Part shown: positions 43,537 to 52,505 of the stretch, piece after piece
Layout of the letters: every line of letters begins with the position of its first letter
How positions within the stretch are numbered: the first letter of the stretch is position 1
Source of the DNA: Mesonia sp.
GTDB lineage: Bacteria; Bacteroidota; Bacteroidia; Flavobacteriales; Flavobacteriaceae
Assembly (NCBI GenBank): GCA_012964435.1
Contig: DTTX01000020.1
Span: 1-54,846 of the forward strand
Length of the DNA: 54,846 nucleotides
Reading direction: 5' to 3'
Made by a program: the position numbers and the translations under genes
Notes under the pieces: generated by a model
Databases searched by the model: none
The model's input: the letters and a program-made list of their open reading frames with translations, nothing else
Told to the model about the DNA's origin: nothing

Positions 43537-43635
43537 TTGCGCAAGGGATGGAAGTGGCATCCTTTTTTAGATTCCTGCCTGCGCAGGAAGTTGAAAAAGA
43601 TATAACGTACAGCCCGACCCGCTAGGGTTGCGCCC
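43537..43635 (+). repeat. Framed repeat, copy C
   Basis: 99 bases between the terminator and the tpiA stop. Left frame TTGCGCAAGGGATGGAAG, right frame CCCGACCCGCTAGGG plus TTGCGCCC. The core is the palindrome TTCCTGCCTGCGCAGGAA (43572-43589), as in copy A. Confidence 0.85.
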
Positions 43636-43643
43636 AGAATAGT

Positions 43644-44399
43644 TTAGTAAGAATTAGCAATCGCTAAAAAGTCGTCTGCTTTTAAAGACGCTCCACCAAT
43701 TAAACCTCCGTCTACGTCTGGCTTAGCAAAAATTTCTTTCGCATTTGCAGGCTTTACACTACCTCCGTAAAGTATAGCCACTTGATCGGCGATTTCTTGG
43801 TTGAACGCTTCAGCAATCATTTTTCTAATTTCGGCGTGCATTTCTTGTGCTTGTTCAGGCGAAGCGGTTTCTCCCGTACCAATCGCCCAAACCGGTTCGT
43901 AAGCTAATACGATATTCCTCCAAGAGCTAGCTTCAATGTGAAAAAGTCCGTTTTGTAATTGTTCTTTTACCACTTCAAAATGCTTGTCTGCTTTACGGTC
44001 TTTTAACTCTTCACCGAAGCAAAAAATCACTTTCATATCGTGTTTTAGAGCAGTATTTACTTTTTCTGCTAACAGCTCATCGCTTTCGTGAAAGATAGAA
44101 CGACGCTCGCTATGCCCAAGAATAACCGTTTCTACGCCAACGCTTTTTAACATACTCGGAGAAACCTCTCCTGTAAAAGCTCCGTTTTCGTTTTGGTGCA
44201 TATTTTGAGCAACAACCGTGATCGGCGTTTCTTTAGTCGATTGAAATGCAGGGTATAAATTGGTAAACGACGGCGCTACCATTAATTTCACATCGCTTGG
44301 GATGCTTTCTGCTTTATTTTTAAGTCCGCCTAAAAGTTCTTCCATTTCTGCTAGGTCGCAGTTCATTTTCCAGTTTCCGGCTACAATTTTTTCTCTCAT
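43644..44399 (-). CDS. tpiA: Triosephosphate isomerase
   Basis: A 251-aa glycolytic enzyme interconverting dihydroxyacetone phosphate and glyceraldehyde 3-phosphate. All catalytic motifs are present: AGNWKMN (Lys), VILGHSERR (His), VLAYEPVWAIGTG (Glu), and the phosphate loop ILYGGSVKPANA plus GGLIGGASL. Length is standard. The start is 25 bases after the oligopeptide-type permease stop, so co-transcription with it is possible. Confidence 0.97.
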   Translation of the reverse strand: MREKIVAGNWKMNCDLAEMEELLGGLKNKAESIPSDVKLMVAPSFTNLYPAFQSTKETPITVVAQNMHQNENGAFTGEVSPSMLKSVGVETVILGHSERRSIFHESDELLAEKVNTALKHDMKVIFCFGEELKDRKADKHFEVVKEQLQNGLFHIEASSWRNIVLAYEPVWAIGTGETASPEQAQEMHAEIRKMIAEAFNQEIADQVAILYGGSVKPANAKEIFAKPDVDGGLIGGASLKADDFLAIANSY

Positions 44400-44424
44400 T
44401 ATTGTGTTTGTTTTGGTTTGAATT

Positions 44425-45501
44425 TTAAGTGTTAGTGATTTTTGGGTCTAACCACCCATATATAATATCTACAAAAATATTGATTAATATGAACATAAGC
44501 GCAATGATTAACACCGCACCCATAATTATCGGTAAATCTAAGGTATTTAAAGCATCTACAATTTCTTTCCCTAAACCGTTCCACCCGAAAATGTATTCTA
44601 CAAAAACGGCTCCTGCTAACATCGATGCAAACCAACCGGAAATTGCGGTCACTACCGGATTCAATGCATTTTTTAAAGCGTGTTTTCTAATAATTTGTGC
44701 GGAAGAAAGTCCTTTTGCTCTGGCGGTTCTAATGTAATCTTGCTGCAAGACTTCCAGCAAAGAATTTCGCATTAATTGAATAACGACGGCTAAAGGTCTA
44801 ATCCCTAAAACTAAAGCCGGTAAAATTAAATTTTTAAACTGAAGTTGATTTTGTTCTCCAAAATCGTCGAGCTCATATAAACTTCCGGTAATATTTAAAT
44901 GCGTGTATTCGTGCAACACATAACCAAACAACCAAGCAAAAAGAATGGCGCTAAAAAATGAAGGAACGCTCATCCCTAAAGTGCTCAATACCTGAATAGT
45001 TTTATCTAAAGCTGAATCTTTTTTTAAGGCTGAAATGATTCCGAAGAAGATACCAATTAGCAAAGCAATTACGATGGCTGAAACTGCCAAGACAAATGTA
45101 TTGGGCAAAGTTTCGGCAATAACACTCGATACTTTTTGTCCGTTTTTCTGAAAAGATTCTCGCAAATATGGTGTTTTTAAAGCGACATCCGTTTCATTTA
45201 AACTAAAAAGAACTGCGGCATGATATTTTTCTTCTGCTAAATATGTGTAATCTTCTTTTTGAGTAGAATGAAATGATATGGGTGAAAGATCATTTAAGTA
45301 ATAAAAATATTGTGTTGATATTGGCTGATCGAAACCATACTTTGCTCGAACGGCTTGCAGTTGCTCCTCACTTTCGTTTTGTCCCAACATCATTTGGGCA
45401 GGATCGCCCGGTAAGACATTAAAAAGAAAAAATATAACCGTGGTTACTCCAAATAAAGTGAGTATGGCATAACCGATTTTATTTAAGATATAACTGAGCA
45501 A
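44425..45501 (-). CDS. Oligopeptide-type ABC transporter permease (DppB/OppB family), orphan
   Basis: A 358-aa membrane protein. The first helix (YAILTLFGVTTVIFFLFNVLPGDP) and the EAA loop (DYIRTARAKGLSSAQIIRKHALKNALNPV) are clear marks of peptide permease subunit B. A periplasmic insert of about 90 residues lies between helices 1 and 2. The start codon is TTG 45501, five bases after the stop of the small membrane gene. No second permease, ATPase or binding protein gene is near, which is unusual for this family. Confidence 0.9.
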   Translation of the reverse strand: MLSYILNKIGYAILTLFGVTTVIFFLFNVLPGDPAQMMLGQNESEEQLQAVRAKYGFDQPISTQYFYYLNDLSPISFHSTQKEDYTYLAEEKYHAAVLFSLNETDVALKTPYLRESFQKNGQKVSSVIAETLPNTFVLAVSAIVIALLIGIFFGIISALKKDSALDKTIQVLSTLGMSVPSFFSAILFAWLFGYVLHEYTHLNITGSLYELDDFGEQNQLQFKNLILPALVLGIRPLAVVIQLMRNSLLEVLQQDYIRTARAKGLSSAQIIRKHALKNALNPVVTAISGWFASMLAGAVFVEYIFGWNGLGKEIVDALNTLDLPIIMGAVLIIALMFILINIFVDIIYGWLDPKITNT

Positions 45502-45506
45502 ATACG

Positions 45507-45731
45507 TTATTTTCTAGCCGAATTGAACCTCCATTTTACCTGTAGTTTTGTACCGGATTGTGTTTCAACATTTTTAAATTGCGGGGCAATCAACGTAATG
45601 AGTGCCGCAATGATAGCAATATGCCAAGAAGCTAAATCTATCTGTAAAACAAATTTCGCAAAAAGCATTATTGGTAAGGCTAGTGCAATAAAACACAAAA
45701 TATGAAGTAGGTATGGAAGTGCTTTTTTCAT
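45507..45731 (-). CDS. Small two-helix membrane protein
   Basis: A 74-aa protein with two hydrophobic helices (LLHILCFIALALPIMLFAKFV and WHIAIIAALITLIAPQF) and a basic tail ending KWRFNSARK. I do not recognise the family. It lies between the DoxX-like gene (20-base gap) and the permease (5-base gap) on the same strand, so it belongs to their transcript. Confidence 0.7.
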   Translation of the reverse strand: MKKALPYLLHILCFIALALPIMLFAKFVLQIDLASWHIAIIAALITLIAPQFKNVETQSGTKLQVKWRFNSARK

Positions 45732-45750
45732 CTTGATATTTTCACTTTAA

Positions 45751-46719
45751 TTATTTCAATTCTAAATCGTCTGCATCGTTATAATGCACTTTTTGAATAA
45801 TTACTCCGTCTTCAATGGTCACTAATCCCGGATTAGAACGCACAATGGTTTTTATAGCCGTTTCATCGGTAAAATAGAAAGGAAAATTAAAGCCGTAAGT
45901 TTCTTTTACTTGATTAGTTTCGGTTGGTCCCGAAGCTGATAAAGCCACTACTCGATAACCGTTTTCTTCTGCTTTTTGCACAGCAGACTTAATTTTTGAC
46001 CAGCCCTGATTTTCAGATTTTGAAAGGTTGTAAGCCACGACTAATAATACTTTTTCTTCGTCTAAAATTTCGTCGGTATCATCTCCTTCACGATTATAAA
46101 AACCAAAATCATGGATCGGCGGAATGATCTCCCCTTCTTTAGGCTGCATTCCTTCTTGAATTACCGTACCTTCTTTATAAGCTCTAAAATCAATAGCCGG
46201 CAGATGCATGAGTACGTGATAAGTGAAACCTAAACAACCGATAAAGACTAAAAAGACAATCCATTTATTAGCAGAAGAAAGTTCAAACAAAGGTTTAAAA
46301 TATTTTCCTTTTATAAAGATGAGTAAAATTAAAACGAGTAAGACTACATCTTTCCAAAACGATTGCCACGGCGTTAAGGGTAAAGCATCACCAAAACAAC
46401 CACAATCGGTCACTTTATTAAAATAAGCTGAATAGAACGTGAGGAAAGTGAAGAAAATAATCATTAACAATAAACTCCACATCGTAAACTTTTTGCGATA
46501 ACCCAAAATGAGCATCACTCCCAAAAGCAACTCATAGATCACTACAAAAACTGCGACCCCTAAAGCGAATGGTTGTAAAAAAGGTAAATTTAAAACGTCT
46601 TCTCCAAAATATTCTTGCAGTTTATACGAAAACCCGACCGGATCATTCATTTTAATAAAACCACTGATGATAAAAAATATACCAACAAATATTCTTGCGA
46701 TGCCTACTATTGCTTTCAT
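45751..46719 (-). CDS. DoxX/MauE-like membrane protein with C-terminal thioredoxin-like domain (BT_3928 type)
   Basis: A 322-aa protein. Residues about 1-140 hold four helices of the DoxX/MauE kind, including IARIFVGIFFIISGFIKMNDPVGFSYKL and the cysteine motif VTDCGCFGDALPLTPWQSFWKD, which also occurs in MauE and vitamin K-type redox proteins. A fifth helix leads to a periplasmic domain with thioredoxin-like order (VLLVVAYNLSKSENQGW, YRVVALSASGP) but with no CxxC. The protein probably takes part in membrane redox or disulfide chemistry. First gene of a minus-strand group reaching tpiA. Confidence 0.85.
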   Translation of the reverse strand: MKAIVGIARIFVGIFFIISGFIKMNDPVGFSYKLQEYFGEDVLNLPFLQPFALGVAVFVVIYELLLGVMLILGYRKKFTMWSLLLMIIFFTFLTFYSAYFNKVTDCGCFGDALPLTPWQSFWKDVVLLVLILLIFIKGKYFKPLFELSSANKWIVFLVFIGCLGFTYHVLMHLPAIDFRAYKEGTVIQEGMQPKEGEIIPPIHDFGFYNREGDDTDEILDEEKVLLVVAYNLSKSENQGWSKIKSAVQKAEENGYRVVALSASGPTETNQVKETYGFNFPFYFTDETAIKTIVRSNPGLVTIEDGVIIQKVHYNDADDLELK

Positions 46720-46810
46720 CTTCTATATTAAATTCCAAATTTTAAAATACAAATTCCAAACTATTATTTATGTCTGAACTTTATAAATTTTATATTCTAA
46801 TTTAGCTTGT

Positions 46811-46907
46811 TATCGTCATTCCTGACTTGATCCGGAATCTCATTTCATTTATATTCATAACCGGATGCGAGCCTGAATCAACACTTCGACTCCGCTCAGT
46901 GTGACGA
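46811..46907. repeat. Composite intergenic repeat before the DUF1599 gene
   Basis: CGTCATTCCTGACTTGATCC with GGAATCTCATTTC is related to part of the ilvN-ilvC repeat, and ACTTCGACTCCGCTCAGTGTGACG is the reverse of the GTCA-TTCGAGCGGAGTCGA unit. No terminator hairpin with a T run is seen here. Confidence 0.6.
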
Positions 46908-47444
46908 TTAATTTTCCAATAAAATCAGCGCAAAAACCGAGTAATTAATCATGTCTTGATAATTAGCATCGATGCCTTCACTTACTAAGGTTTTTCCTTT
47001 ATTATCTTCAATTTGTTTTACGCGAAGTAACTTTTGCAAAATTAAATCGGTAAACGAACTTACCCTCATATCTCGCCAAGCTTCTCCGTAATCATGATTT
47101 TTATTTTCCATGAGTTGCTTGGTTGCTGCCACCATTTTATCGTAAAGTTGTGTGGCTTCTTCTTCTCCCAAATCGGGTTGCTCGACCACTCCTTTTTCTA
47201 GCTGAATTAACGCCATGATCGAATAATTAATTATCCCGATAAACTCCGGCACTTCTCCTTCATCTACTTTACGTTCAGCGTTTTCCTGAAGTCCTCGAAT
47301 ACGTTGTGCTTTAATAAAAATTTGATCGGTTAGCGATGGTAAACGTAAAATTCGCCAAGCACAACCATAATCTTTCATCTTTTTTAAAAACAAATCACGA
47401 CACTTTTCAATAATCGCATCGTATTGCGTAGAGGTATTTTGCAT
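46908..47444 (-). CDS. DUF1599 (Nmad1) protein with internal duplication
   Basis: A 178-aa protein made of two copies of one unit of about 80 residues. Copy 1 has KMKDYGCAWRILRLPSLTDQ, copy 2 has KNHDYGEAWRDMRVSSFTDL; both end in a similar helix (GIINYSIMALIQLE and DMINYSVFALILLE). The repeated DYG-AWR motif defines DUF1599, also called nucleotide modification associated domain 1. The name comes from links to modified-nucleotide systems in phages; the cellular role here is unknown. Divergent from folP with a 70-base spacer. Confidence 0.87.
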   Translation of the reverse strand: MQNTSTQYDAIIEKCRDLFLKKMKDYGCAWRILRLPSLTDQIFIKAQRIRGLQENAERKVDEGEVPEFIGIINYSIMALIQLEKGVVEQPDLGEEEATQLYDKMVAATKQLMENKNHDYGEAWRDMRVSSFTDLILQKLLRVKQIEDNKGKTLVSEGIDANYQDMINYSVFALILLEN

Positions 47445-47514
47445 AGAAACGCTGTATTTTGCGTAAATTTCGGAGAAAATTTTAAGTTACACCAAATTTA
47501 ATTCAAAATTCTCG

Positions 47515-48339
47515 ATGAATATCAACTGCAAAGGGCAACTTTTAGACCTTACCACTCCCAAAGTAATGGGAATTTTAAACTTAACCCCCGATTCTTTTTA
47601 TGACGGCGGAAAATATTCAACTCCGAAGACTGTTATAGAACAAACTGAAAAAATGCTGAAAGAAGGCGCTACTTTTATCGATGTTGGTGCTTACAGTTCT
47701 CGTCCCGATGCTCAACATATTACGGAAGAAGAAGAGTTAAGTCGAATTGTACCGATCATCGAATTATTAGTAAAAGAATTTCCTGAAATTTTACTTTCCA
47801 TCGATACCTTTAGAAGTAAAGTTGCACAAGAAACCGTAAATGCCGGAGCAGCTATAATTAATGATATTTCCGGCGGAAGTTTAGACAAGCAAATGTTCGA
47901 AACCGCAGCAAAACTTCAAGTTCCTTATATTTTAATGCATATGAAGGGAACACCACAAACGATGAAAAAAGAAAATAACTACGAGCATATGCTGCAAGAG
48001 ATCATTTTTTATTTTTCTGAAAAAGTTGCTCAACTACGCGAATTAAAGGTGAATGATATTATTATAGATCCCGGATTTGGTTTTGCAAAAGACACTACAC
48101 AAAATTTTGAATTGATGAATCATTTAAGTGAATTAAATGCGTTAGAATTACCAATGCTTGTCGGTATTTCTCGAAAATCGATGATTTATAAAACCTTAGA
48201 CCTTCAACCCCAAGAAGCACTCAACGGGACTACTTTTCTAAACACCGTTTCGCTACTTGCCGGCACTAAAATCTTAAGAGTTCACGACGTGAAAGAAGCC
48301 GTAGAATGTGTAAAATTATACGAACAACTTAAAAACTAA
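47515..48339 (+). CDS. folP: Dihydropteroate synthase
   Basis: A 274-aa folate pathway enzyme that joins para-aminobenzoate to the pterin diphosphate; target of sulfonamides. Motifs: VMGILNLTPDSFYDGGKY, ATFIDVGAYSSRPDA, LSIDTFRSKVAQETVNAGA, INDISGG, and IIIDPGFGFAKDT. Length is typical. It is followed 28 bases later by the c-di-AMP synthase gene, a linkage often seen in Bacteroidota. Confidence 0.95.
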   Translation: MNINCKGQLLDLTTPKVMGILNLTPDSFYDGGKYSTPKTVIEQTEKMLKEGATFIDVGAYSSRPDAQHITEEEELSRIVPIIELLVKEFPEILLSIDTFRSKVAQETVNAGAAIINDISGGSLDKQMFETAAKLQVPYILMHMKGTPQTMKKENNYEHMLQEIIFYFSEKVAQLRELKVNDIIIDPGFGFAKDTTQNFELMNHLSELNALELPMLVGISRKSMIYKTLDLQPQEALNGTTFLNTVSLLAGTKILRVHDVKEAVECVKLYEQLKN

Positions 48340-48367
48340 TTTTAGTACATTTACAAAAAAGACGCTT

Positions 48368-49153
48368 TTGGAATCTCTTGATTTTTTAGACTTACGAATT
48401 TTAGATGTCATCGATATTGTGCTTGTAGCCGTATTGCTTTACTACATTTACAAGCTCGTAAAGGGTAGCGCTGCTATTAATATTTTTATTGGGATTGTGA
48501 TCGTTTACCTCGCCTGGAAACTCACCCAACTTCTAAAAATGGAAATGTTAAGCAGTATTCTCGGGCAATTTATTGGTGCAGGAATGTTTGCATTAATTGT
48601 GGTCTTTCAGCAAGAAATCAGAAAGTTTCTTTTAATGGTTGGTTCTACCAATTTCGGGAATAAGCGCAATTTTTTACGTCAGTTAAAATTTATGCGTGAC
48701 GATGAGCAAGAGATTTCAACCAATATCAATGCGATCGTAAAGGCTTGCGAAAGTATGGGAAAAACCAATACCGGAGCATTAATTGTTATTCGAAGAAATA
48801 CCCAACTTGATTTTGTAAAAACCTCTGGAGACGCAATGGATATTGAACTCAACCAACCCATTATCGAATCTGTTTTTTATAAAAACAGTACTTTACACGA
48901 TGGCGCGATGGTAATTGAAGACAATAAAATTACGGCGACTCGAGTAATCTTACCGGTTTCTAACGATAGAAGCATACCTCTTCGTTTTGGACTTAGACAC
49001 CGTGCAGCTGTGGGAATCACTGAAAAAACCGATGCCCTTGCGTTGGTGGTGAGTGAAGAAACCGGACAAACCTCGTACATTAAAAACGGGTCTTTCGAAA
49101 TTTTTGATACTTATGAGCAACTTGCTCAAAAACTTAATGCCGATCTAAAGTAA
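48368..49153 (+). CDS. cdaA: Diadenylate cyclase (c-di-AMP synthase)
   Basis: A 261-aa membrane enzyme making cyclic di-AMP from two ATP. Three N-terminal helices (VIDIVLVAVLLYYIYKLV and following) precede the DAC domain with D178-G179-A180 in LHDGAMVIED and R210-H211-R212 in GLRHRAAVGITE, the two catalytic motifs. The start is TTG 48368; the resulting N terminus is of family length and no ATG fits better. c-di-AMP normally controls osmolyte and potassium transport. A DUF3667 gene follows after 2 bases. Confidence 0.95.
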   Translation: MESLDFLDLRILDVIDIVLVAVLLYYIYKLVKGSAAINIFIGIVIVYLAWKLTQLLKMEMLSSILGQFIGAGMFALIVVFQQEIRKFLLMVGSTNFGNKRNFLRQLKFMRDDEQEISTNINAIVKACESMGKTNTGALIVIRRNTQLDFVKTSGDAMDIELNQPIIESVFYKNSTLHDGAMVIEDNKITATRVILPVSNDRSIPLRFGLRHRAAVGITEKTDALALVVSEETGQTSYIKNGSFEIFDTYEQLAQKLNADLK

Positions 49154-49155
49154 AA

Positions 49156-49911
49156 ATGAATTGCAAGAATTGCCAAGTTTCGCTAAAGGTAACCGACCAT
49201 TATTGTCACGAATGTGGCGCTAAAGTAATCAATAGAAGACTAACTTTTAAGCACGCTTGGGAAGAGTTTAGTACAATTTTTCTGAATTACGACAATACCT
49301 TTTTAAAAACCTACGCCCACTTATTTACAAAACCTCATATTGTTATAGGCGATTATATAAATGGGGTTCGAAAAAAATATTTAAATGTGGTAAGCTACAT
49401 CACCATCGCTTTAACATTGGCAGGTTTTCAGGTTTTTATACTAAAAAACTTTTATCCGGAAACTTTAGATATTTCGCAAATTCAAGGTAGTGAATACAAT
49501 CCGATGAATATGGATTGGTTCTTTGATTATCAAACGCTCTTCTTTTTCTTAAATATACCAATTAGCGCTTTTATTGCTAAGATCTCTTTTTTCAGACAGA
49601 AAAAATTCAACTATGTCGAGCACTTGGTAATTATGGCTTACGTGGTAGGACAATTTACCATTACTTCTACCCTACTTATTATTTTATCGAGCGCATTGGG
49701 TCTCAATTTTTATTTGATTGGCAACATCTTAAACATTCTCCTTATTATTTATACAACGATTACTTACAAAAATCTATTTGCCATAAATATGAAAGAAACG
49801 ATGATAGGGACACTACTTTTCTTTCTAATACTAACTATAACTTTTATAGCAGGCAGCGTTCTTTGGGCATTTTATTTATACCAGTCTGGTGCTTTTGAAA
49901 ATTTAAATTAA
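49156..49911 (+). CDS. DUF3667 zinc-ribbon membrane protein
   Basis: A 251-aa protein. A zinc ribbon at the start has two cysteine pairs (NCKNCQ and YCHECGAK). The DUF3667 signature follows: LTKPHIVIGDYINGVRKKYLNVVSY-like, and then four or five hydrophobic helices. The family is common in Bacteroidota; its function is not known. It is translated right after cdaA (2-base gap), so it may be linked to c-di-AMP signalling, though this is inference. Confidence 0.85.
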   Translation: MNCKNCQVSLKVTDHYCHECGAKVINRRLTFKHAWEEFSTIFLNYDNTFLKTYAHLFTKPHIVIGDYINGVRKKYLNVVSYITIALTLAGFQVFILKNFYPETLDISQIQGSEYNPMNMDWFFDYQTLFFFLNIPISAFIAKISFFRQKKFNYVEHLVIMAYVVGQFTITSTLLIILSSALGLNFYLIGNILNILLIIYTTITYKNLFAINMKETMIGTLLFFLILTITFIAGSVLWAFYLYQSGAFENLN

Positions 49912-49919
49912 TTGAAGAA

Positions 49920-51686
49920 TTAAGCCTCTTCTTCTTGCATAAACTGTACTTCATAAAGATTACGGTAGTAACCATTTTCTTGCTGAAGTAATTGTTGATG
50001 GTTACCAATCTCTACAATTTGACCAGCGTCCATCACTATAATTTTATCGGCTTTTTTTACAGTTGCCAAGCGGTGTGCGATTACGATCGAAGTTCTTCCT
50101 TTAGTGATTTTATCGGTTGCTTCTTGTATAAGTTGCTCGCTATAACTATCGACAGAAGAAGTAGCTTCATCTAACACCAAAATACTCGGGTTACTTACAT
50201 AAGCTCTTAAAAATGCGATGAGTTGTCGTTGCCCGGATGATAACATCACTCCACGTTCTTTTACATTGTAATAATAACCGTTAGGCAAAGTTTCAATAAA
50301 CTTATTTACACCAATTTGTTTCGCGGCTTGGATTACTTCTGCTTCGGTAATACTTTCATTATTCAGGGTGATGTTACTCATAATCGTATCGGCGAATAAG
50401 AACACATCTTGCAATACGACGGCAATTTCATTCCGAAGGGATTTTAACGTGAAATCTTTTATATTAATATTATCTACTGAAATGCTTCCGCTGTCAATTT
50501 CGTAAAACCTACTTAACAGGTTAATGATTGTACTTTTTCCGGCACCTGTTGCTCCTACAATCGCAATGGTTTCTCCGGCTTTCACTTCAAAAGAAATTCC
50601 TTTTAAAACTTCTTCATTTTCAATATAGCTGAAGCGAACATCTTTAAACTGAATTTCACCTACTAAATTTTTCGCTTCTTTATTTCCGTTATTTTCAATA
50701 GTCGATTCGGTATCTAAAATTCCGAAGACACGATTTGCAGCGACCATTCCCATTTGTAGGGTATTAAATTTATCGGCAATTTGACGCAACGGTCTAAAAA
50801 GCATTTGTGCTAATTCTATAAACATCACCACCGTACCGAGTGAAAGTGTATTACCTTCTACCACGCGCAACCCTCCAAACCAAACAATAAGACCAATCGT
50901 GATCGAAGAAGAAATTTCTGCAATCGGAAAAAAGATAGAGTTATACCAAACGGTTCTCACCCAAGCATTTCTGTGTTTATCATTTATATCTTTAAAACGT
51001 TCATATTCGGTTTCTTCACGACCAAAAATTTGAACGATCTTCATACCGGTGATTCGCTCTTGCACAAAAGAATTTAGATTAGAAACTTGTGTTCTTACCT
51101 CTTCAAAAGCGACTTTCATTTTTTTCTGAAATACGCGTGTGGCGTATAAAATAAAGGGTAAAACTGCTAAAACAAGTAGCGTAAGCTTCCAACTCATAAA
51201 AAACATCACACCCAACACTACCAACATTTTTAGCAAATCACTAATAATCATAAACAAGCCCTGACTAAATATACTGGCAATTGTTTCTATATCACTTACT
51301 GCGCGCGTCACTAATCTTCCTACTGCCGATTTATCGTAATATTGCTTTTTAAAATTAAGCATATGTTCGAATAAATTCACCCGAATATCTCTTACTACTT
51401 GCTGTCCTAACCAGTTGGCAAAAAAGATAAAACTGAATTGACAAACTACTTCTAAAACTAACGCGCCGATCATTAAGCCCACATACAACAGCAGGTTTTC
51501 ACCATCTTTAGGCACAATACTTTCATCGATCGTTAATTTGGTAAGGTAAGGTCGTGCGACTGCAAAACCAGAAAGTAAGATCGCAGCAATGGCTACAAAA
51601 TAAAAAGTTAGTTTATAAGGTTGCGTATACCTTAATAACCTTTTGAATAAATCAAAATCGAATGCATTACCGCTCTTGCCAGCCAT
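49920..51686 (-). CDS. ABC exporter, fused permease and ATPase (MsbA-like)
   Basis: A 588-aa half-transporter. Six helices form the type I exporter membrane domain (residues about 20-320), then the ATPase: Walker A GATGAGKST, Q-loop VVLQDVFLF, signature LSSGQRQLIAF, Walker B ILVLDEATSS and the H-loop IVIAHRLATV. The signature reads LSSGQ instead of LSGGQ, a variant often seen. Substrate could be lipid A core, another lipid or a drug. It starts one base after the truA stop on the same strand. Confidence 0.92.
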   Translation of the reverse strand: MAGKSGNAFDFDLFKRLLRYTQPYKLTFYFVAIAAILLSGFAVARPYLTKLTIDESIVPKDGENLLLYVGLMIGALVLEVVCQFSFIFFANWLGQQVVRDIRVNLFEHMLNFKKQYYDKSAVGRLVTRAVSDIETIASIFSQGLFMIISDLLKMLVVLGVMFFMSWKLTLLVLAVLPFILYATRVFQKKMKVAFEEVRTQVSNLNSFVQERITGMKIVQIFGREETEYERFKDINDKHRNAWVRTVWYNSIFFPIAEISSSITIGLIVWFGGLRVVEGNTLSLGTVVMFIELAQMLFRPLRQIADKFNTLQMGMVAANRVFGILDTESTIENNGNKEAKNLVGEIQFKDVRFSYIENEEVLKGISFEVKAGETIAIVGATGAGKSTIINLLSRFYEIDSGSISVDNINIKDFTLKSLRNEIAVVLQDVFLFADTIMSNITLNNESITEAEVIQAAKQIGVNKFIETLPNGYYYNVKERGVMLSSGQRQLIAFLRAYVSNPSILVLDEATSSVDSYSEQLIQEATDKITKGRTSIVIAHRLATVKKADKIIVMDAGQIVEIGNHQQLLQQENGYYRNLYEVQFMQEEEA

Positions 51687-51687
51687 A

Positions 51688-52434
51688 TTACTTTATTAAA
51701 ATCGAATTAGGGTATTCTACTTGGGTTAAAAATAAACCTTTTGCATCGACAGATTTTCCTGCTTCGCTACGGTTTCTACTTTTAATGATATGGTGTAAAT
51801 CTTCAACATCGAGCTTACGCAAACCAATTTCGATAAGCGTTCCTACAATGGCACGCACCATATTTCTTAGAAATCTGTCGGCTTTAATGGTAAAAACCAA
51901 CAAATTTTCTTTTTGCTCCCACGCTGCAAAACTAATATCGCAATTGTACGTAAAAACATCGGTTTTAGACTTTGAAAAGCATTTAAAATCTTTATAATCC
52001 AACAAGATTTTCGCGGCTTCATTCATCTTATCGATATCTAAACTTTTCTTGATGTAATACGAATAATCTCTACTGAAAGGATCTTTGCTCGTACTTACGT
52101 AATATTTATATTGTCTCGCCACCGCATCAAAACGAGCGTGCGCTTCTTCTTGAACTTGATAGATGGAGTTGATCGCAACTTCATCGGGTAACAAGGTATT
52201 CAGTTTAAACTGAAGTTGCGCTTCATTAATTTTATCTTCAACATCAACATGTGCAATAAGCTGTTTGGCGTGAACACCGGCATCGGTACGTCCGGCACCA
52301 ACTACCGCAATATTTTGCTGAAAAGCTACCGACAATGCTTTCTCGAGAATTTCTTGTACAGAAATAGCATTGGGTTGTATTTGCCAACCGTGAAATGCAG
52401 AACCATCGTAAGCTAAATCTATAAAATACCTCAA
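51688..52434 (-). CDS. truA: tRNA pseudouridine synthase A
   Basis: A 248-aa enzyme that makes pseudouridine at positions 38-40 of tRNA. The catalytic aspartate is in VVGAGRTDAGVHAKQLIAHV. Other motifs: YFIDLAYDGSAFHGWQIQP at the start, ARFDAVARQYKYYV, and FLRNMVRAIVGTLIEIG. The start is TTG 52434; no ATG lies just upstream, and this position gives the standard family N terminus. Directly followed by the ABC exporter gene, so they form a two-gene operon. Confidence 0.95.
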   Translation of the reverse strand: MRYFIDLAYDGSAFHGWQIQPNAISVQEILEKALSVAFQQNIAVVGAGRTDAGVHAKQLIAHVDVEDKINEAQLQFKLNTLLPDEVAINSIYQVQEEAHARFDAVARQYKYYVSTSKDPFSRDYSYYIKKSLDIDKMNEAAKILLDYKDFKCFSKSKTDVFTYNCDISFAAWEQKENLLVFTIKADRFLRNMVRAIVGTLIEIGLRKLDVEDLHHIIKSRNRSEAGKSVDAKGLFLTQVEYPNSILIK

Positions 52435-52505
52435 GGTTTCTTATTTTTGCTCGGCAAAGATACTTAAACAAAAATTTCTAAGTAACGAAACCCTTTTAAT
52501 TCATT

